Positions 11,883 to 24,360 of a stretch of DNA of 64,000 nucleotides are shown piece after piece. A program made the position numbers and the translations under genes. The notes below the pieces were generated by a model, which was given only the letters and a program-made list of their open reading frames with translations, was not told where the DNA came from and ran no database searches. Origin of the DNA: Tethya wilhelma (lineage: Eukaryota; Porifera; Demospongiae; Tethyida; Tethyidae); assembly GCA_964030475.1 (NCBI GenBank), contig CAXIPT010000006.1, forward strand, positions 1,544,817 to 1,608,816, read 5' to 3'. Within the stretch, counting starts at the first letter, position 1; every line of letters begins with the position of its first letter.

Positions 11883-13138
11883 GTGTCACGGGAGTTCACC
11901 GGAAGTAATGAGACCTTGAGCTAAAATGCTACTGCATGGACTATGGAGAATACAAGCTACAAAACGTGTGCCTAAACAACTAGCTTAAATAGTGCTAAGA
12001 AGCGTGACAGACTGCCTATCTTTCACAAAAGAAGCGTAACAAGGGGAGAGTATTCGGTTCTAGGAGTCTGCGCTTCTCTGTCCCTCTACAGGAAACACAG
12101 CTAGCCAGATAAAGAGTTTCTTTGTTAGCTGATTACAAAAATGGCAGAAGTCTGAAAAGGGCCTGATAGGAGTACTATATGAGTCATATTACACATGCCG
12201 GCTATATTGAATTAAGTCAAGGTCAGGCTGCCTAGACCACAAATATTTGTTTGCCATTGCCTAGCAACCAAAGTTTATATAGCCTAATTGCCGGTTTATG
12301 CCTGGGTGGAGGTGATAATAGAGTAGCTATAGGGGTCACAGTCCCGTACATTAGGCTTTTTTTACCAGCAAAAGCTTTACTAAGCAACAAGACTTGGAAT
12401 ATAGTTAGCTTGATTGTTGCTTAGTTGCATCATATAAAAAGGACTCTCCTTTAGTATAAGAAAAACAAAAAGAAGGTGTAGCTACTAAAAATCAAAATTA
12501 ATTTAGCGGATGACGTCATTCACTTCAAAAGAATTCAGCGTATAATCAGTTAAGTGTGCGGCACTCGACCATGCATCGAGTGCTTAAGGGTCATGCAACT
12601 ATAATACAAGGAGTGTGGCTCGCTTCACTCGATCGCCACGCTCCTTGCTTGTGTATGAAATTCGCTAATGTATTTGCTAAATGCAAAGAAAACTTGTATG
12701 TACTGCTTCTGTTCAGCTCAGTAACTTGGCAATTCGCGCAATTTTATTTCGCACAATAAATTTGCAAACGTGACGTCACAGACGACCATTACCGATTTCT
12801 GCCATTTTTGCAATCAACTAAACTCGTTATCTGGCTAGCTGTGTTTCATGTACAGCGACAGAGAAGTAGACTTCTAGGAGCGAAAGTTATCCCCTTGCTA
12901 CGCTTCTTTTGTGAAAGATTGGCTGCTCTATCATGTTGGATCCAGATGCCACTGGTAAGCCTTGTCAGCGATCTCAAAAACGGTTAGCCATCTTTTTAGC
13001 GCTTATGATTCTATCCTAGGCTAGCACTATATAAGCTAGCTCTCTAGGCACACTTTTCATAGCTTGCATTCTCCACACTCCAGGAAAAAGTAGCATTTTT
13101 GCTCGAGGTCACATTACTTCCGGTGACCCTCCGTTACA
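11883..13138. mobile_element. Large foldback MITE, long inverted repeats (ACCGGAAGTAATG family)
   Basis: The left arm begins GTGTCACGGGAGTTCACCGG and the right arm ends CCGGTGACCCTCCGTTACAC. The arms match imperfectly for roughly 250 bp, including the GAAGCGTAACAAGGGG / CCCCTTGCTACGCTTC and AGCTAGCCAGATAA / TTATCTGGCTAGCT blocks. Both ends abut TG/CA microsatellite DNA, so the element either targets such repeats or seeds them. No transposase is visible, so it is non-autonomous. Confidence 0.75.
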
Positions 13139-13162
13139 CACACACACACACACACGCACACA

Positions 13163-14368
13163 CGGACAAAAATCTGCTTATAATATGATGATTGTGCATG
13201 CATATTATAATGGTTGTTTCTACATAGAGGTGGTGTATGTGTTAGCACATGAGTTTAGGGTTATGGTAGTCGTTTCGTGTGTCTACATGTCGGTTGGGAT
13301 AATTATACATAATCTCAAAAACAACAAGTCTAGTGATACTAGTTTACGTTCATAAATTGGAATTACTTAGGTAGTCTTGCATAAAGTTATAAATCGTAAA
13401 ACATTGTAGTTGTTGAGACCTGAGGCTTAATTTGTACCACTCCAGAGGAGGTTCTGCAGGGTCAAGGGGTCAAGTTATTCAGTGACTCACATGCTCCATA
13501 AAAGAAACCTGTTTCGTTTTCACTTATTTAGCAACTCCTTAAAACTTTTCACAAGTTTACCCTCACTCAGGAATGAGCCCTCTTACTAGCTGTACAGACG
13601 TAAAGATATCTCAGCTAGCTGACACAACAAGTGGGTGGAGTTCCCAGGCTCATGCTGAATGTTTGTGAGTACAGTGTAGCTAGTTTTCTTTGTCAAAGAC
13701 TGGGTAAGCGAAAATAAGGCGTGTAATGTAAGAAATACAAATTAGCACTGTAATATTATATTATAGCAGTATATCTAGCGATAATAATTTCTGTACGTCT
13801 ATAGATTGACAAACATAGTGTGAATTGCTTGAATTTAGGCTGGAAAAAATATATAGCTTACTTTTTTCTCGTTGAACTGCGCCATAAACGCGTGGTCTCT
13901 CGCAAAAAAAACCTGTGCCATGCCGTGTGTATTTGGCGGTTTCGTGCGCAAATCTAACTGTGTGACCGCAGTTTTATGGTGGATTCCGTGGTCGGTTTTT
14001 CACCCAGGTTAATACTCTGTACATTTTTCAATGCTAGCCATGCTCAGCTAAGCTGCTGAGCTCTTCAGCTAAGTTATACTGTATGTGATCATAGATCACA
14101 GACTAAAATTACAATGCATGTTGGAATTTAAGTTAACTCTATATGGATTACGATCTCCGTTACTTACAGCTGCTGCAAAATTTCTGATTTTTCAGTGTGT
14201 AAACGTTTTTTTTTCCCTGCCATGTCCTGCCATACAAAGTTGTCTTCAAAAATGGTGGAATTTTACGATGTCAACACATGCATAAGTCCTGGACAACAGA
14301 CTATGCCCACCTAACAAGCCCATGCAAACATGATTTGATCCCGGAAGCCTAAGCTTTTACTTGCTTTA
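13163..14368. other. Intergenic DNA, nothing recognised
   Basis: AT-rich unique-looking sequence with no convincing exon, RNA gene or repeat structure that I can support. Confidence 0.5.
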
Positions 14369-14880
14369 CTCTCCATGATCAATGTCTATACAATGAACTA
14401 TATACTATGTGACAAACACAGACAAAAAGACTACTGCAACCCACTGAGAGTTAATGCATGAACACACCAGAGTACCTAACCCCTCCACGTTCTTACAATG
14501 CGTGCATGTATATTCAGGCAATCGACCAGACTGCACATGCAATATCTCAATGAAAATTATAAACATGATGAATTATGATGATCACTGTCCTTTCTGGGGG
14601 GAAAATGATGGCATTGCCTACCTCGCCTTCAGGGGCATCCTCAGAGCTGGTACCAATTAGCATTGTTATTATAGGGGTTTTATTTGCTACTATTGTCTAG
14701 TTATAAGTGAACCATTTGCCACATCATTTCAAAGCAGTCTTGCAGATTGGAGGCTTCCAAGTGCTAAGCTTCAAGGCCACACCTGTTGATCGTGATTACA
14801 TCCTTCTAGACTGAACTACATGGCTTTTTGTCTGTGTTTGTGACATAGTATAGTTCACTGTAGACATTGATCGTGGAGAG
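14369..14880. mobile_element. MITE-like inverted repeat (CTCTCCATGATCAATGTCTA ends)
   Basis: CTCTCCATGATCAATGTCTA followed by CACAGACAAAAAG on the left mirrors CTTTTTGTCTGTG and AGACATTGATCGTGGAGAG on the right. Inverted arms of roughly 65 bp flank about 380 bp without a coding region I can identify. Confidence 0.65.
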
Positions 14881-15065
14881 TACAGCATGCATTTACCATG
14901 AACTGTGCTTTGTGTTAGGGACATTGTACACATTCAAGATAGGTTTGAATTATAAACGTTAAATTCAAACCTGTCATGTTCTTTAGTTTTCAAAGGAACA
15001 GACGGACAGACAAAATGACTACCATAACCCTCACATTCTACGCATGGCAAGGGTTAATGAACCAT

Positions 15066-15254
15066 AGTACAGTACAGATCACTTGAAACGTTAACGTTGC
15101 GTGCGAGTAACGAGGGGTGTGCGAGTACTCGTGTGGTAAAGAAGCGAGTATATTCTTAGGCAAACCACAACTCGTTAACCTTACAACTCACGTGGTTTTA
15201 ACATGTAGAGTACTCTGCAATGTTAACCTTTCAAGTGATCTGTATACTGTACAT
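15066..15254. mobile_element. Small MITE (CAGATCACTTGAAA ends)
   Basis: TACAGTACAGATCACTTGAA at the left and TTCAAGTGATCTGTATACTG at the right are inverted copies, extending into GTTAACGTTGC / GCAATGTTAAC. Total about 190 bp with no coding capacity. Confidence 0.75.
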
Positions 15255-15401
15255 GATTGTGTCAAAGTTATAAAAACTAACCTCTTTAGAATTGAAGCAA
15301 TAAAGCTTGCAAATTCTGCAGCATCACTAAGCTGTTTAAACCATGTCACTACTAACATAGGGCATAGTGAACCAACAGCACTTAGAGTGATGTTCCAGAT
15401 G

Positions 15402-15402
15402 N
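15402..15402. other. Single-N assembly gap inside intron 1 of gene B
   Basis: Sequence between 15403 and 16113 is intron 1 of gene B; it shares landmarks with intron 1 of gene A, such as TCAGTCAAAATC. Left of the N no receptor exon follows where exon 2 is expected. Confidence 0.85.
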
Positions 15403-16112
15403 GCATGTGTGTGGTGCATGTAGCCCATCATGTTAAAAGCTATTAAGCTAATTGTTCAAGTTGTCCTTTGATAGACTACAGATTATAACAAAATTTACTT
15501 TGGTCTTACACAAGCACTCTAACTAGAAAAAAATTATGAACAGCTGCCGCAACTTCTTGCAATAGATTATCATTACTGTAATTAACATACATATCAGCAT
15601 ATACACATCCACACTTTGCAGCTGTGTAAGAGCCTAAATCATACAGTATTATAACAGTGCAGAAAAAGTTGCATAGCATGCATGACTACCATCTCTACTG
15701 TTGTATATCTAAGTGTTACGATCACAAGTATAATAATATAAACAAAAATTTGTATAAAAAAAAGTTGTAACTAAATTGGACTGTCACTGTGACAAGGCTG
15801 TTTTCAAGAACAATGAGAGTTGTAGTGCAGTTTCATAACATGAATCAAACTTAAACTCATTGTTTTTTAGCCATGCTCAAGGAAGCTCTGTCACACTGAT
15901 GCTTCACTGGAATAATAAATTCAGTATGACACACACAAAAAGAAATACAAAACTCCGAGTATTGAATCTACCCAAATTATGCTTACAATATATTATATGG
16001 AACTATGTGCATACATAATTATAAGCTGACTTCGGTCAGTCAAAATCCTCTGGTGGTATACCAATTGCCCCAAATCGGCACCCTCCAACAACGCTGGGAT
16101 ACACTTAATTAC

Positions 16113-16445
16113 CTCAGAATTGGATCTTTCCAAGTTGTAAATAGGTGCCAACTTCAGCTCAGCATTGGAGAGGATCTCCTGATCTCTGTTGATTCTTTCT
16201 ACTGCCATCTCTGCAGCCACATATGCAAAGACATCGCATCCTTTGAGCTCCTCTTCACTGGAGACATTCAAACAAGGAAAGTAGCTCAAGAAATGAACAA
16301 GAGACAAGTTGCTACACTTGGTGGACACAGGTACCAGTCTTCCTCCCTGTCTCAGGCTAACATCTCTCTCTAGAATCACCTCAGAGATATGAAGAATTGC
16401 TACAGCTAAACTTATCACTACTTGCATTTCTCTTCTCAGGCCCAT
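16113..16445 (-). CDS. GABA-B-like receptor first exon, gene B
   Basis: Encodes a signal peptide (MQVVISLAVAILHISEVIL) and the first part of the Venus-flytrap, 111 codons ending in a phase-0 GAG/GTAATT donor exactly like gene A. From RLVPVSTKCSNLSL to APIYNLER it differs from genes A, C and D at only a few bases, including at synonymous sites. The signal peptide and the start of intron 1 resemble gene A specifically. No exon 2-13 follows before gene A, so this is a truncated gene, a gene hidden by the gaps at 15402 and 8284, or an alternative first exon for gene A. Its presumed tail exon is at 8182-8129. Confidence 0.8.
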
Positions 16446-16712
16446 GATGGTGATTTTTCATTATTCATACTCCAATGCGGATAGTTATTTAAAAATAGTA
16501 TAGCTATAGCTACTTTCCCACAGATTGAAATTCAATTGCGGAATGCAAAATTATGACACACCAACCTAGGCACAATAATCATGAATAAGATTATATCCTT
16601 AATAGTCGCTAGCGACGAGTATTAAAAGTGCCACGTCTTATATAGTAGCAATTGAAACTCTTACTTGATTTTTTAATGCAGTAGTCCCTTACCTATTTGC
16701 ATACAAAGCGCT

Positions 16713-17274
16713 CTATAGACCTTTTCCACGCGGGAACAGTAGCGATATTTTAATGAGATGCATGACGTGTTATGACGAATTGTGACGATGGACACGCCCC
16801 TTGGTGGGCAAATTTGCCGTACAGTAGTGATACTGCCAAGCTTGAAAAGAGCACTTCAGTGAAGAAGGATGCTCCAGCCAACTTCTCAGGTAATTGTAGA
16901 CTAACTCATACTTCACTAGAACTCTCGTTGGCTCACTCAAAATGTTTGTATAGATCTGAAACACTAGTAAGTCCAGTTCATGGTGGCTTTTGCATGCTAT
17001 TTCTTACGTAATGTGGTGCTATTTTCTCGGATTTGTTGCTATTCGAAGTTTGTATGGACCCTTCTCCATGTTTTATCTGGCTTGCTGCTTCTATTTCCAG
17101 TAGAAGGCTCTTGAGCTTGCACTAAACTTAGCCTCCAGTGTCAGCCAGTACAAAATTCCATTCGCTTGCCCACCAATGGGCGTGGCCTGTGTCATAACGT
17201 GTCATAAAGTGTCAAAAAACGTCACTTCCACTTGTTTCGCGCTACTTTCCCGTGCGCGTGGAAAAGGTCTATAG
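16713..17274. mobile_element. MITE (CTATAGACCTTTTCCACGCG ends)
   Basis: The left end CTATAGACCTTTTCCACGCG and the right end CGCGTGGAAAAGGTCTATAG are exact inverted copies. Inner parts pair more loosely (CACGCCCCTTGGTGGGCAA against TTGCCCACCAATGGGCGTG). About 560 bp, no transposase; the short open frames inside are not gene-like. Confidence 0.85.
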
Positions 17275-17332
17275 ATCTATGGCGTATAATCGGCAGTGAG
17301 TCCTCCAAGTAAAGTATTATAATTATTATAGT

Positions 17333-18345
17333 AGTAAAAATTTCAAAAAAATAAGTAGTGTAGGAATGGGCAGTGCGGTAAAAAGCATTGGAACAAGGCA
17401 TGTCTCAATTTCGGCACATGAATACTTCATTTTTATTCTTGATCCCTAATATGGATCCTCAGTGTCATAAATGCAAAGATTTGTACTACTATAGTATACC
17501 ATAGCTTAATAATTATTGTATTGTTGCATTGGTTATCAGTTGGCTAAGTAGTGGAGTAAACCATAACAAGATAGGCAATATAAACTGGACTGCCGACCAA
17601 GAGTTGGGCATAAAAAATGAAGTAGTCATGTGCCGAAATTGAGACATGCCTTGTTCCAATGCTTTTTACCGCACTGCCCATTCCTACACTACTTATTTTT
17701 TTGAAATTTTTACTACTAGTCTTGTTCATTCACTTTTTTCAACACTACAGTGTGGAGACTATCAGAGACTGGTTAGTCCCCACAAAAAACTTTAGCAGCT
17801 ACAATGCATTGATCATTATGCTAAGAAACTAATGCGCATGCGCATAATAATACCACGTGGATAATGACCTTTGAACTCTACATATAAAGATGGCTGCATT
17901 GTCTAGTACATGAATTTATACACTAAGTTTCAAAGTTTTCTAGTTTTTGTTTAGGGCTATTTGAGATTGAAATGAGTATAAAGGAATGTACTACCCATGA
18001 AAAGAACTTACTTTGTGCTGTCAAAGTTGGCTCAACACATTCTGGGTCTCTGGAAATGCTTTTCAAGTAAGTCAGTTAGGAAGTACGTAAGGAAGTACGT
18101 AAGTTAGAAGAACAAAAATGGCACTATGGTGGCTTCCCACTAGCGCTCTCTACGAGTGCTGCAGAAAGTTTTTGTGAGTTTTAGGCCTTGCATGCAGTTG
18201 GTAATCTGTCAGTGAGAGCTTCTGAGCAACTTTGAAGGTTTAATTTTGTTTGACTAGATTTTTATGGTGGCCAACATTTTGTATTGTGTCTATGGGACAG
18301 TCGGCCCATTCCTACTATACGTACTACCGTACGTATGATAATGAG
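17333..18345. mobile_element. GTAGGAATGGGC-family element: palindromic part plus core
   Basis: The palindromic part (17333-17716) has two roughly 100-bp inverted arms, each carrying GTAGGAATGGGCAGTGCGG and TCTCAATTTCGGCACATG, around a 175-bp centre. The core (17717-18345) ends in GGCCCATTCCTACTATACG followed by TACGTACTACCGTACGTA. Both extremities thus carry GTAGGAATGGGC in opposite orientation. Non-autonomous; at least five further copies occur at 40.9-41.9, 46.8-48.9, 56.2-56.9, 61.4 and 62.5-63.7 kb. Confidence 0.8.
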
Positions 18346-18470
18346 TGTATGCCATTGTATGTGCGTCAGAGTGCATGAATATGATGTTATGCACAAGGTA
18401 ATAATTATTATAGAAATTAATTTTTTGAACACTAGTAAACAAATTTACATAATTCAAGGATATTCATCGG

Positions 18471-18811
18471 TAAACAAGTGCTCCACATTCCATTGAGGCA
18501 TTTTGTCTCCTGGTTTTAGATGTTTTCTCAAAAATTATTTGTAACTGTTTATTTTCGGGACTAAAATATTTTTCAGGAATCTGTATCCAGGATTCTCAGA
18601 ATTTTTCTGCATGATAGTTAAAGTTGTTTGTTCAAATCATTTACCAACAATTATAATTATTTATTAACAATCAAAAAAATTCTGAGAATCCTAGATACTG
18701 ATTCCTGAAAAATATTTTAATCCAGAAATTAAACAGTTACAAATAATTTTTGAGAAAACATCTAAAACCAGGAGACAATGCCACAATGGAATGTGGAGCA
18801 TTTGTTTTAGT
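18471..18811. mobile_element. Foldback MITE, about 150-bp arms
   Basis: GCTCCACATTCCATTG and TTTTGTCTCCTGGTTTTAGA on the left are mirrored by TCTAAAACCAGGAGACAAT and CAATGGAATGTGGAGC on the right. The arms stay complementary almost to the centre, so the DNA or RNA could fold into one long hairpin. Confidence 0.85.
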
Positions 18812-19639
18812 AATAAACACTTACTAGGTGATTTTCTTTCACAATTGTTGCTCTCATAGATCCTCCATGCAGTTCCTCATAATCAATGTATATAGCCAGA
18901 AACATGATATTAAATCCTATAGTTTCAGCCCAAATGGTACTTCTAATAGGGCTACGTGATCAAGGATGGGAAAAGAGTCAAATAAAACATGCATGATGTG
19001 CTATGCACTACATGCAGCGATATTTATTTTTTCCCTGATAGAATACATGATAATCATAATAATATACAATGATTTTTTTCGGGTAATTGCCTTTGTCATG
19101 TACTGTTAAGTCTTATTGGGTTGACAAAGCCCAGTTGTGTTTTACTTTCAGAGTGTGGATTCGACTTCAGTGCTTCCAACTCCTTGTCCATCTAGTAAAA
19201 AGTAAATTAATGTTCAATAACATTATTAGCCAACATTCAAGCTGAATCAATGATTATGTTATGCATACCTCTTTCAAGTTTTTCTTCAGTGTTAGAGATT
19301 GTTGGACGAGAGAGTCATACCTGTCAGACATTCTTCTTGAAGCATTTTGATGACGCTCCATCTTCTTTTGACGTCGATGATCGGAAAATACATTATACAC
19401 CTATTGACCAATAGATTTTAACATACATAATAACTTGCAGGCATGTAAGTTCATAATTATAATCATGTAGCTATAGGTAAAGAGTGGCTCCTCTTATTTC
19501 TGCTTATATCAAACGATTTAAATCATTTTTAGGTACTTCTTAATTCACTTTTATGAAGTGGAAAAACACTGGCAACGATTATCATTATAATAAGCTAACT
19601 CAATTCAAAAAAACAGCAAATCATAAAGAAATGAATACC

Positions 19640-19724
19640 AACGGCATTGGAGGGAATCGAACCACCTACACATTGATTGGAAGTCAGAGTCATTGTTGAA
19701 CAAGCCACCAGGCTACCACCATTT
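19640..19724 (-). mobile_element. tRNA-derived SINE, copy in gene C locus
   Basis: On the minus strand it has an A-box-like TAGCCTGGTGGC and a B-box GGTTCGATTCCCTCCAATGCC. The same arrangement recurs at 28104-28180 and, inverted, at 28781-28857, which marks a dispersed pol III-type element and not a functional tRNA gene. Confidence 0.65.
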
Positions 19725-19755
19725 AGCCTTGAGTTGTTTTTGTTCGAATTTATTT

Positions 19756-19756
19756 N
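19756..19756. other. Single-N assembly gap in gene C
   Basis: Eighty bases past the exon 2 donor. Everything from exon 3 to exon 13 is missing across this base. Confidence 0.85.
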
Positions 19757-20926
19757 AAGTTGAGCTTCATGATTAACACTGTGTTACTTTCAATCAGAAA
19801 ATATTGTGCTTATGTAAACATCGATCAAGACATACTATCATTATCCCAGTATTCTCAATGGAGAATGTTGGAGCAATCAGCCTAGCCTGTGCTGCTGTGA
19901 GTGGACCCACTACTCCCCAAAGAGACGTCCTGACTTCATCTTGTGACAAAATCTCCATGGTTTGAAGAAGAAGATTGAAATCCAGCTGTGATATACATGC
20001 ATAAAAGAAATCAAAATGAATTTTTAAGAAGATATCAGTAACAAACCATACCAAATAATAAACTACTTAATTGCTATCATAGTTATTGATACATTTATAT
20101 GAATATAAGATTCAATTCAAGTTTCTGACTTGATTGAGTCACAAATTGTTTACATATGTAGGCCTACCGAATTGCTCGAGCTCTCAGAGACTCTGTCCAA
20201 GTTGTAAATGGGTGCCAACTTCAGCTCAGCATTGGAGAGGATCTCCTGATCTCTGTTGATCCTTTCTACTGCCATCTCTGCAGCCACATATGCAAAGACA
20301 TCACATCCTTTGAGCTCCTCTTCACTGGAGACATTCACACAAGGAAAGTAGCTCAAGAAATGAACAAGAGACAAGTTGCTACACTTGGTGGACACAGGTA
20401 CCAGTCTGCCTCCAGTCTGTGACTGTGAGTGTCTAACATCATTTCTTGCTAAAGACAGCTCTGAGACACTACTAGCTAAAACTAGAATGAGAAAAATAAC
20501 TTTGCAAACACACATTATTCTATAAGACTATCCATGCATGAAAGGGATCGACGATAAAAACAGTAAACAGCATAATTATGCAAACATGCAACTTACCAAG
20601 GAAATCCAGGTGGTTGAATATTCATGGGCTTATACTTTACCACAAAGCTCATTAAATTTATAATTAATGAGCGCGGAATTGCATTTTACCACAATATTAT
20701 TGCATGGCTAGCATTTGGGGAAGGGCAAATTATTTAGACACACACGTTCTGGAGAACACAACCAGAATTGGATACATACAAAAGCTCCATAAAAACAGCT
20801 ATATTAAAATAATTATAATGAAAGACAGAAACTAAAAACAAACTGATTTGACAGGACGAGTATACAGTTCATGAATTAATGCTAATCAGTATTTTGAAAT
20901 TTGTTGGTGTTACAGTTGATCAATTC

Positions 20927-21967
20927 TCATGCAGATTCTGAATTTGAAGTTGTGGACAGTTTAAGTATGTTCAACTCTTGATCCATCTGTGCATTAAAAA
21001 AATTAGTGGCATTATAATCATAATATACACATGATCATGAGGTGCATACATAAACATAACTATAATGATGAAGCACTTATTACCTCACTTAACTGATTTC
21101 TTAACTCCTGTGATTCTTCTAAAAGACTCTCATATTTTTCGGACAAACTCTTTGAACGTTTTGCAGTGACTTTCTTCTTCTTTTTGTGATAATAGTCTAA
21201 AATTACTGAATAAATCTGTATAATTATGTATGTATGTATATATGTATGGTAGAGTTGGATATTAATTTGATTTCAGAATTATTAGCCTTGTAACTTGACT
21301 TCTCAAATCAAAAACGATTGAGATCTAAACAGATCGATCCTGGACATTATATACTTGATGTCCATGGTTACAAAGGCAGTATGGGATTTGACACATATTA
21401 AACTTATTATAAACTAGTAACTATTTAGTTTCAAATCTTACATTGTTGGCAAGAGACAAACTTAATTTTACCAACAATTAAAATTTTCATTCTTAGACTA
21501 TCGGGAAAGTTTTAACACACACACACACACACACACGCTAAAAATTAATACTAACAATAATGTCTTAACAGTAAAATAAATAACACACACACACATTATA
21601 ATACCATATTATATATACCTGGGGTAAAAAGATGTTTAAAAGAAATCCAACAGGGAACACTATAGTCCAAATAATCCCCAGCCACCAACCGATGTACCAC
21701 AGAAGTGGGTTCAGCCAAAGGACACTAGTTACAAAACTAAAAATGGGTATGAACACAACGTGTACCAATACAACCCTTTGAGCTGTTCGCCCTTCATACG
21801 AGAACTGTGATGGAACCTGAATGGTTGCAGTGCTGAGTACGAATAGAATTAGCAGAAGGACTAATCTGTACAGATAAATGCTGTTCTCCCAGATTAAAGC
21901 AAGTGACTTAGTTCGGCTGCCACAGCTTGTGGCAATGACAATGTCAGTTTTCTGTATTGTGTGCATG

Positions 21968-22005
<38 letters not shown>

Positions 22006-24287
22006 CGTGTGTGTGCGTGCGTGCGTGCGTGCGTGTGTATGTGTGTGTGTGTGTGTATGTGTGTGCGTGTGTGTGCGTGTTTATGTGTATATATTATGTG
22101 GTGTGCGTGTGTGTGTTTGTGCATTTGTACATGTGTCGGGTGTGTGTGTGTGCATGTGCAATTATAGGAGTATGCATTTATTTTCCTGTGATTTCCTGAT
22201 AAAAATTAAAGTAATATTAGCAATTACATAATTCGCTGAATTTTCCTGAAATATCCATGCAGAGTGAGCCAACCAACCAATCAACAGCAACAATGTTGGT
22301 ACAACAAGACCGAGAATTCCTACCAATAATATACCGTCAGATAGATTATTGCTCTGGAAAGAAAAAGAAAAGAAGAAAAAAAATATATTATACTGAAATA
22401 AGTTGTACATATGGGGATACCCCTGAGTAAATTGCCAATAAGGATACAGGAAATTAAAGTGGACATTCTTAAAGTTATAAGCTGCTACTTTGCTACATAA
22501 GTTGTGCACCATGTAAAAAAAGTGAGCATGCAAGTTGTTAGTTACTAACTTGGAAATTCTTTTGTAATTGATTCTTGCGAAAGATCCGATAGATCCTCCA
22601 GTTTTTCACAATCAAAGTAGCAAAAATTATTGCACTTCCAATATTTTCAGTCCATACCTGCATCTGACAAAAACATGATGCTGTTATGAGAGACAAGAGT
22701 TGTAAAGATTAAATTAATAATGTACTGAAATAAATTTTACTTCAAAATTCCATGAGAAATAATATTTATTAAGGCGATCGTAAATTTGTTCTTCTTACTT
22801 GACAAATGGGTGTGCGAAGCCATGTTGGAATGTTGTATGGAACTGCTGATACAGAGAGACCGTAGAATACTCCACTTGAAGGGAGCAAGAGAATGAATCC
22901 AAATAAAAAGACGATGTTCAGTCGAGGACTGGAGATCTTCACGTGTCTATAGTAATTATAGTATTCAGTACATATTACAGCAAAAAATTTCATAGGTGGA
23001 GTGTATAGTGATTTAATATTTAGTTAGCTGATGTCTAGTTTAATTTTCATTTCTTAATTTTAGTGTGTGTGTTACATGTGTTCCCCCACCCCTCCTGCGC
23101 CTTTTGGTGGCGTGTTGAATCAATAATGAAAATAATAATAGAATGGATGTGTAATATAATATTACAGAATGTCTGAATTTAAGCCCATACACAAAGACTA
23201 AAATTATCAACTCTACTCTACTAGTTTAATCAAAACTATTGCACTGTTTTTCTTTAATTTTAATCTGTCTTCATAGACCTTAAATTGAGCTGATCAATAG
23301 AAATTAACCTTACGAAAGTTTTGTGCATTACACATGCATGTACCTGTTCGTTCTGAAGGCAATGATCCACACCATCAAACACACGGCAAGGATCTCTCCA
23401 GAGATTATCAAAAGAGTGATGAATATGAATTCAGCCAATGGGATGAATGTGTACCTAGCAGGTATACTCTCAGGTGGAGCGCCTCCATCTGCTAGAAATG
23501 TAAGAAAACAAATTAAAGTGATCATTAACAACAATAACTGCATGCATATAATAGGACATTTAGTGCATATGTTAATTCTCATTATTACAAATAAATAGCC
23601 TTTACATAAACTTTATAATACTGCTGCCATATGGATGTGTACAATGCCATGTTTTTTTTTGTGATCTTACATAAACGACCTACAGTAACTAAAGCTGTAT
23701 TAGTTTTGTATATTATAGTCAGCAACCATGGACATTGTCAAGGTACCCATGCATTAAAAAGGGGGTCATGGTTAAATAGCGACTATATGGACCTTGTATC
23801 AATACAAAAACAACATTGATGTAGGCTTATATAATAATTAATTGTTATGGTATACGTACTATTCCATTGGAAGTCCATTGATGGGCAGCGTTGCTCAATT
23901 CCTGGAAAGATTCCATTTCTAGTTAGACCGAGTCTTTCTCCAGCGCATGAATTGTTGCCAAGGTTGGAAAGGTTTATATAATCAGAACCATTGGGCCAAT
24001 AAATGGACACTGGACACTCAAATCCATCTATAATATTATGTTACCATGAGAGAGGGATTATAAGTTGAAGCTGATACTAACTATAGTGACATGTATGATT
24101 AGTTTATTTTTATGTATACCAATGAACTGAGATATCAAAACTTGGCCGTAATAGTTAAGGTGAATTGGTTGTCTCAAGGAACCAAGTGAGTGGTCTAGAT
24201 TGCAGGTTCCATGGATTTCTGAACAAGCCTCACAGGTTGAGAGTGTATCATTGCCTGTAGCACAGAATAGTCTACACAATTCACAGC

Positions 24288-24360
<73 letters not shown>

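Larger units (their letters stand above)
19096..20515 (-). pseudogene. GABA-B-like receptor gene C, 5' and 3' exons only
   Basis: Exon 1 20515-20168 (signal peptide MCVCKVIFLILVLASSVSEL, then the near-invariant N-lobe block) and exon 2 19985-19836 (SLWGVVGPLTAAQARLIAP) are intact with phase-0 donors. After the N at 19756 come only tail exons: 19400-19269 (44 codons, the same length as exon 14 of gene D, basic then coiled-coil) and 19191-19096 (31 residues and stop). The ligand-domain C-lobe and all TM segments are absent. Either exons 3-13 were deleted, or they were lost at the single-N join. If the join were real, splicing exon 2 to exon 14 would keep frame and give a secreted half ligand domain with a coiled-coil tail, but I consider assembly loss more likely. 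The start codon lies 411 bp past the stop of gene D. Confidence 0.75.

Noticed and set aside
16113..16445. Gene B first exon as a certain alternative promoter of gene A
   Set aside because: Phase would allow it, but gaps at 15402 and 8284 and a separate tail exon at 8182 make an incompletely assembled gene more likely.
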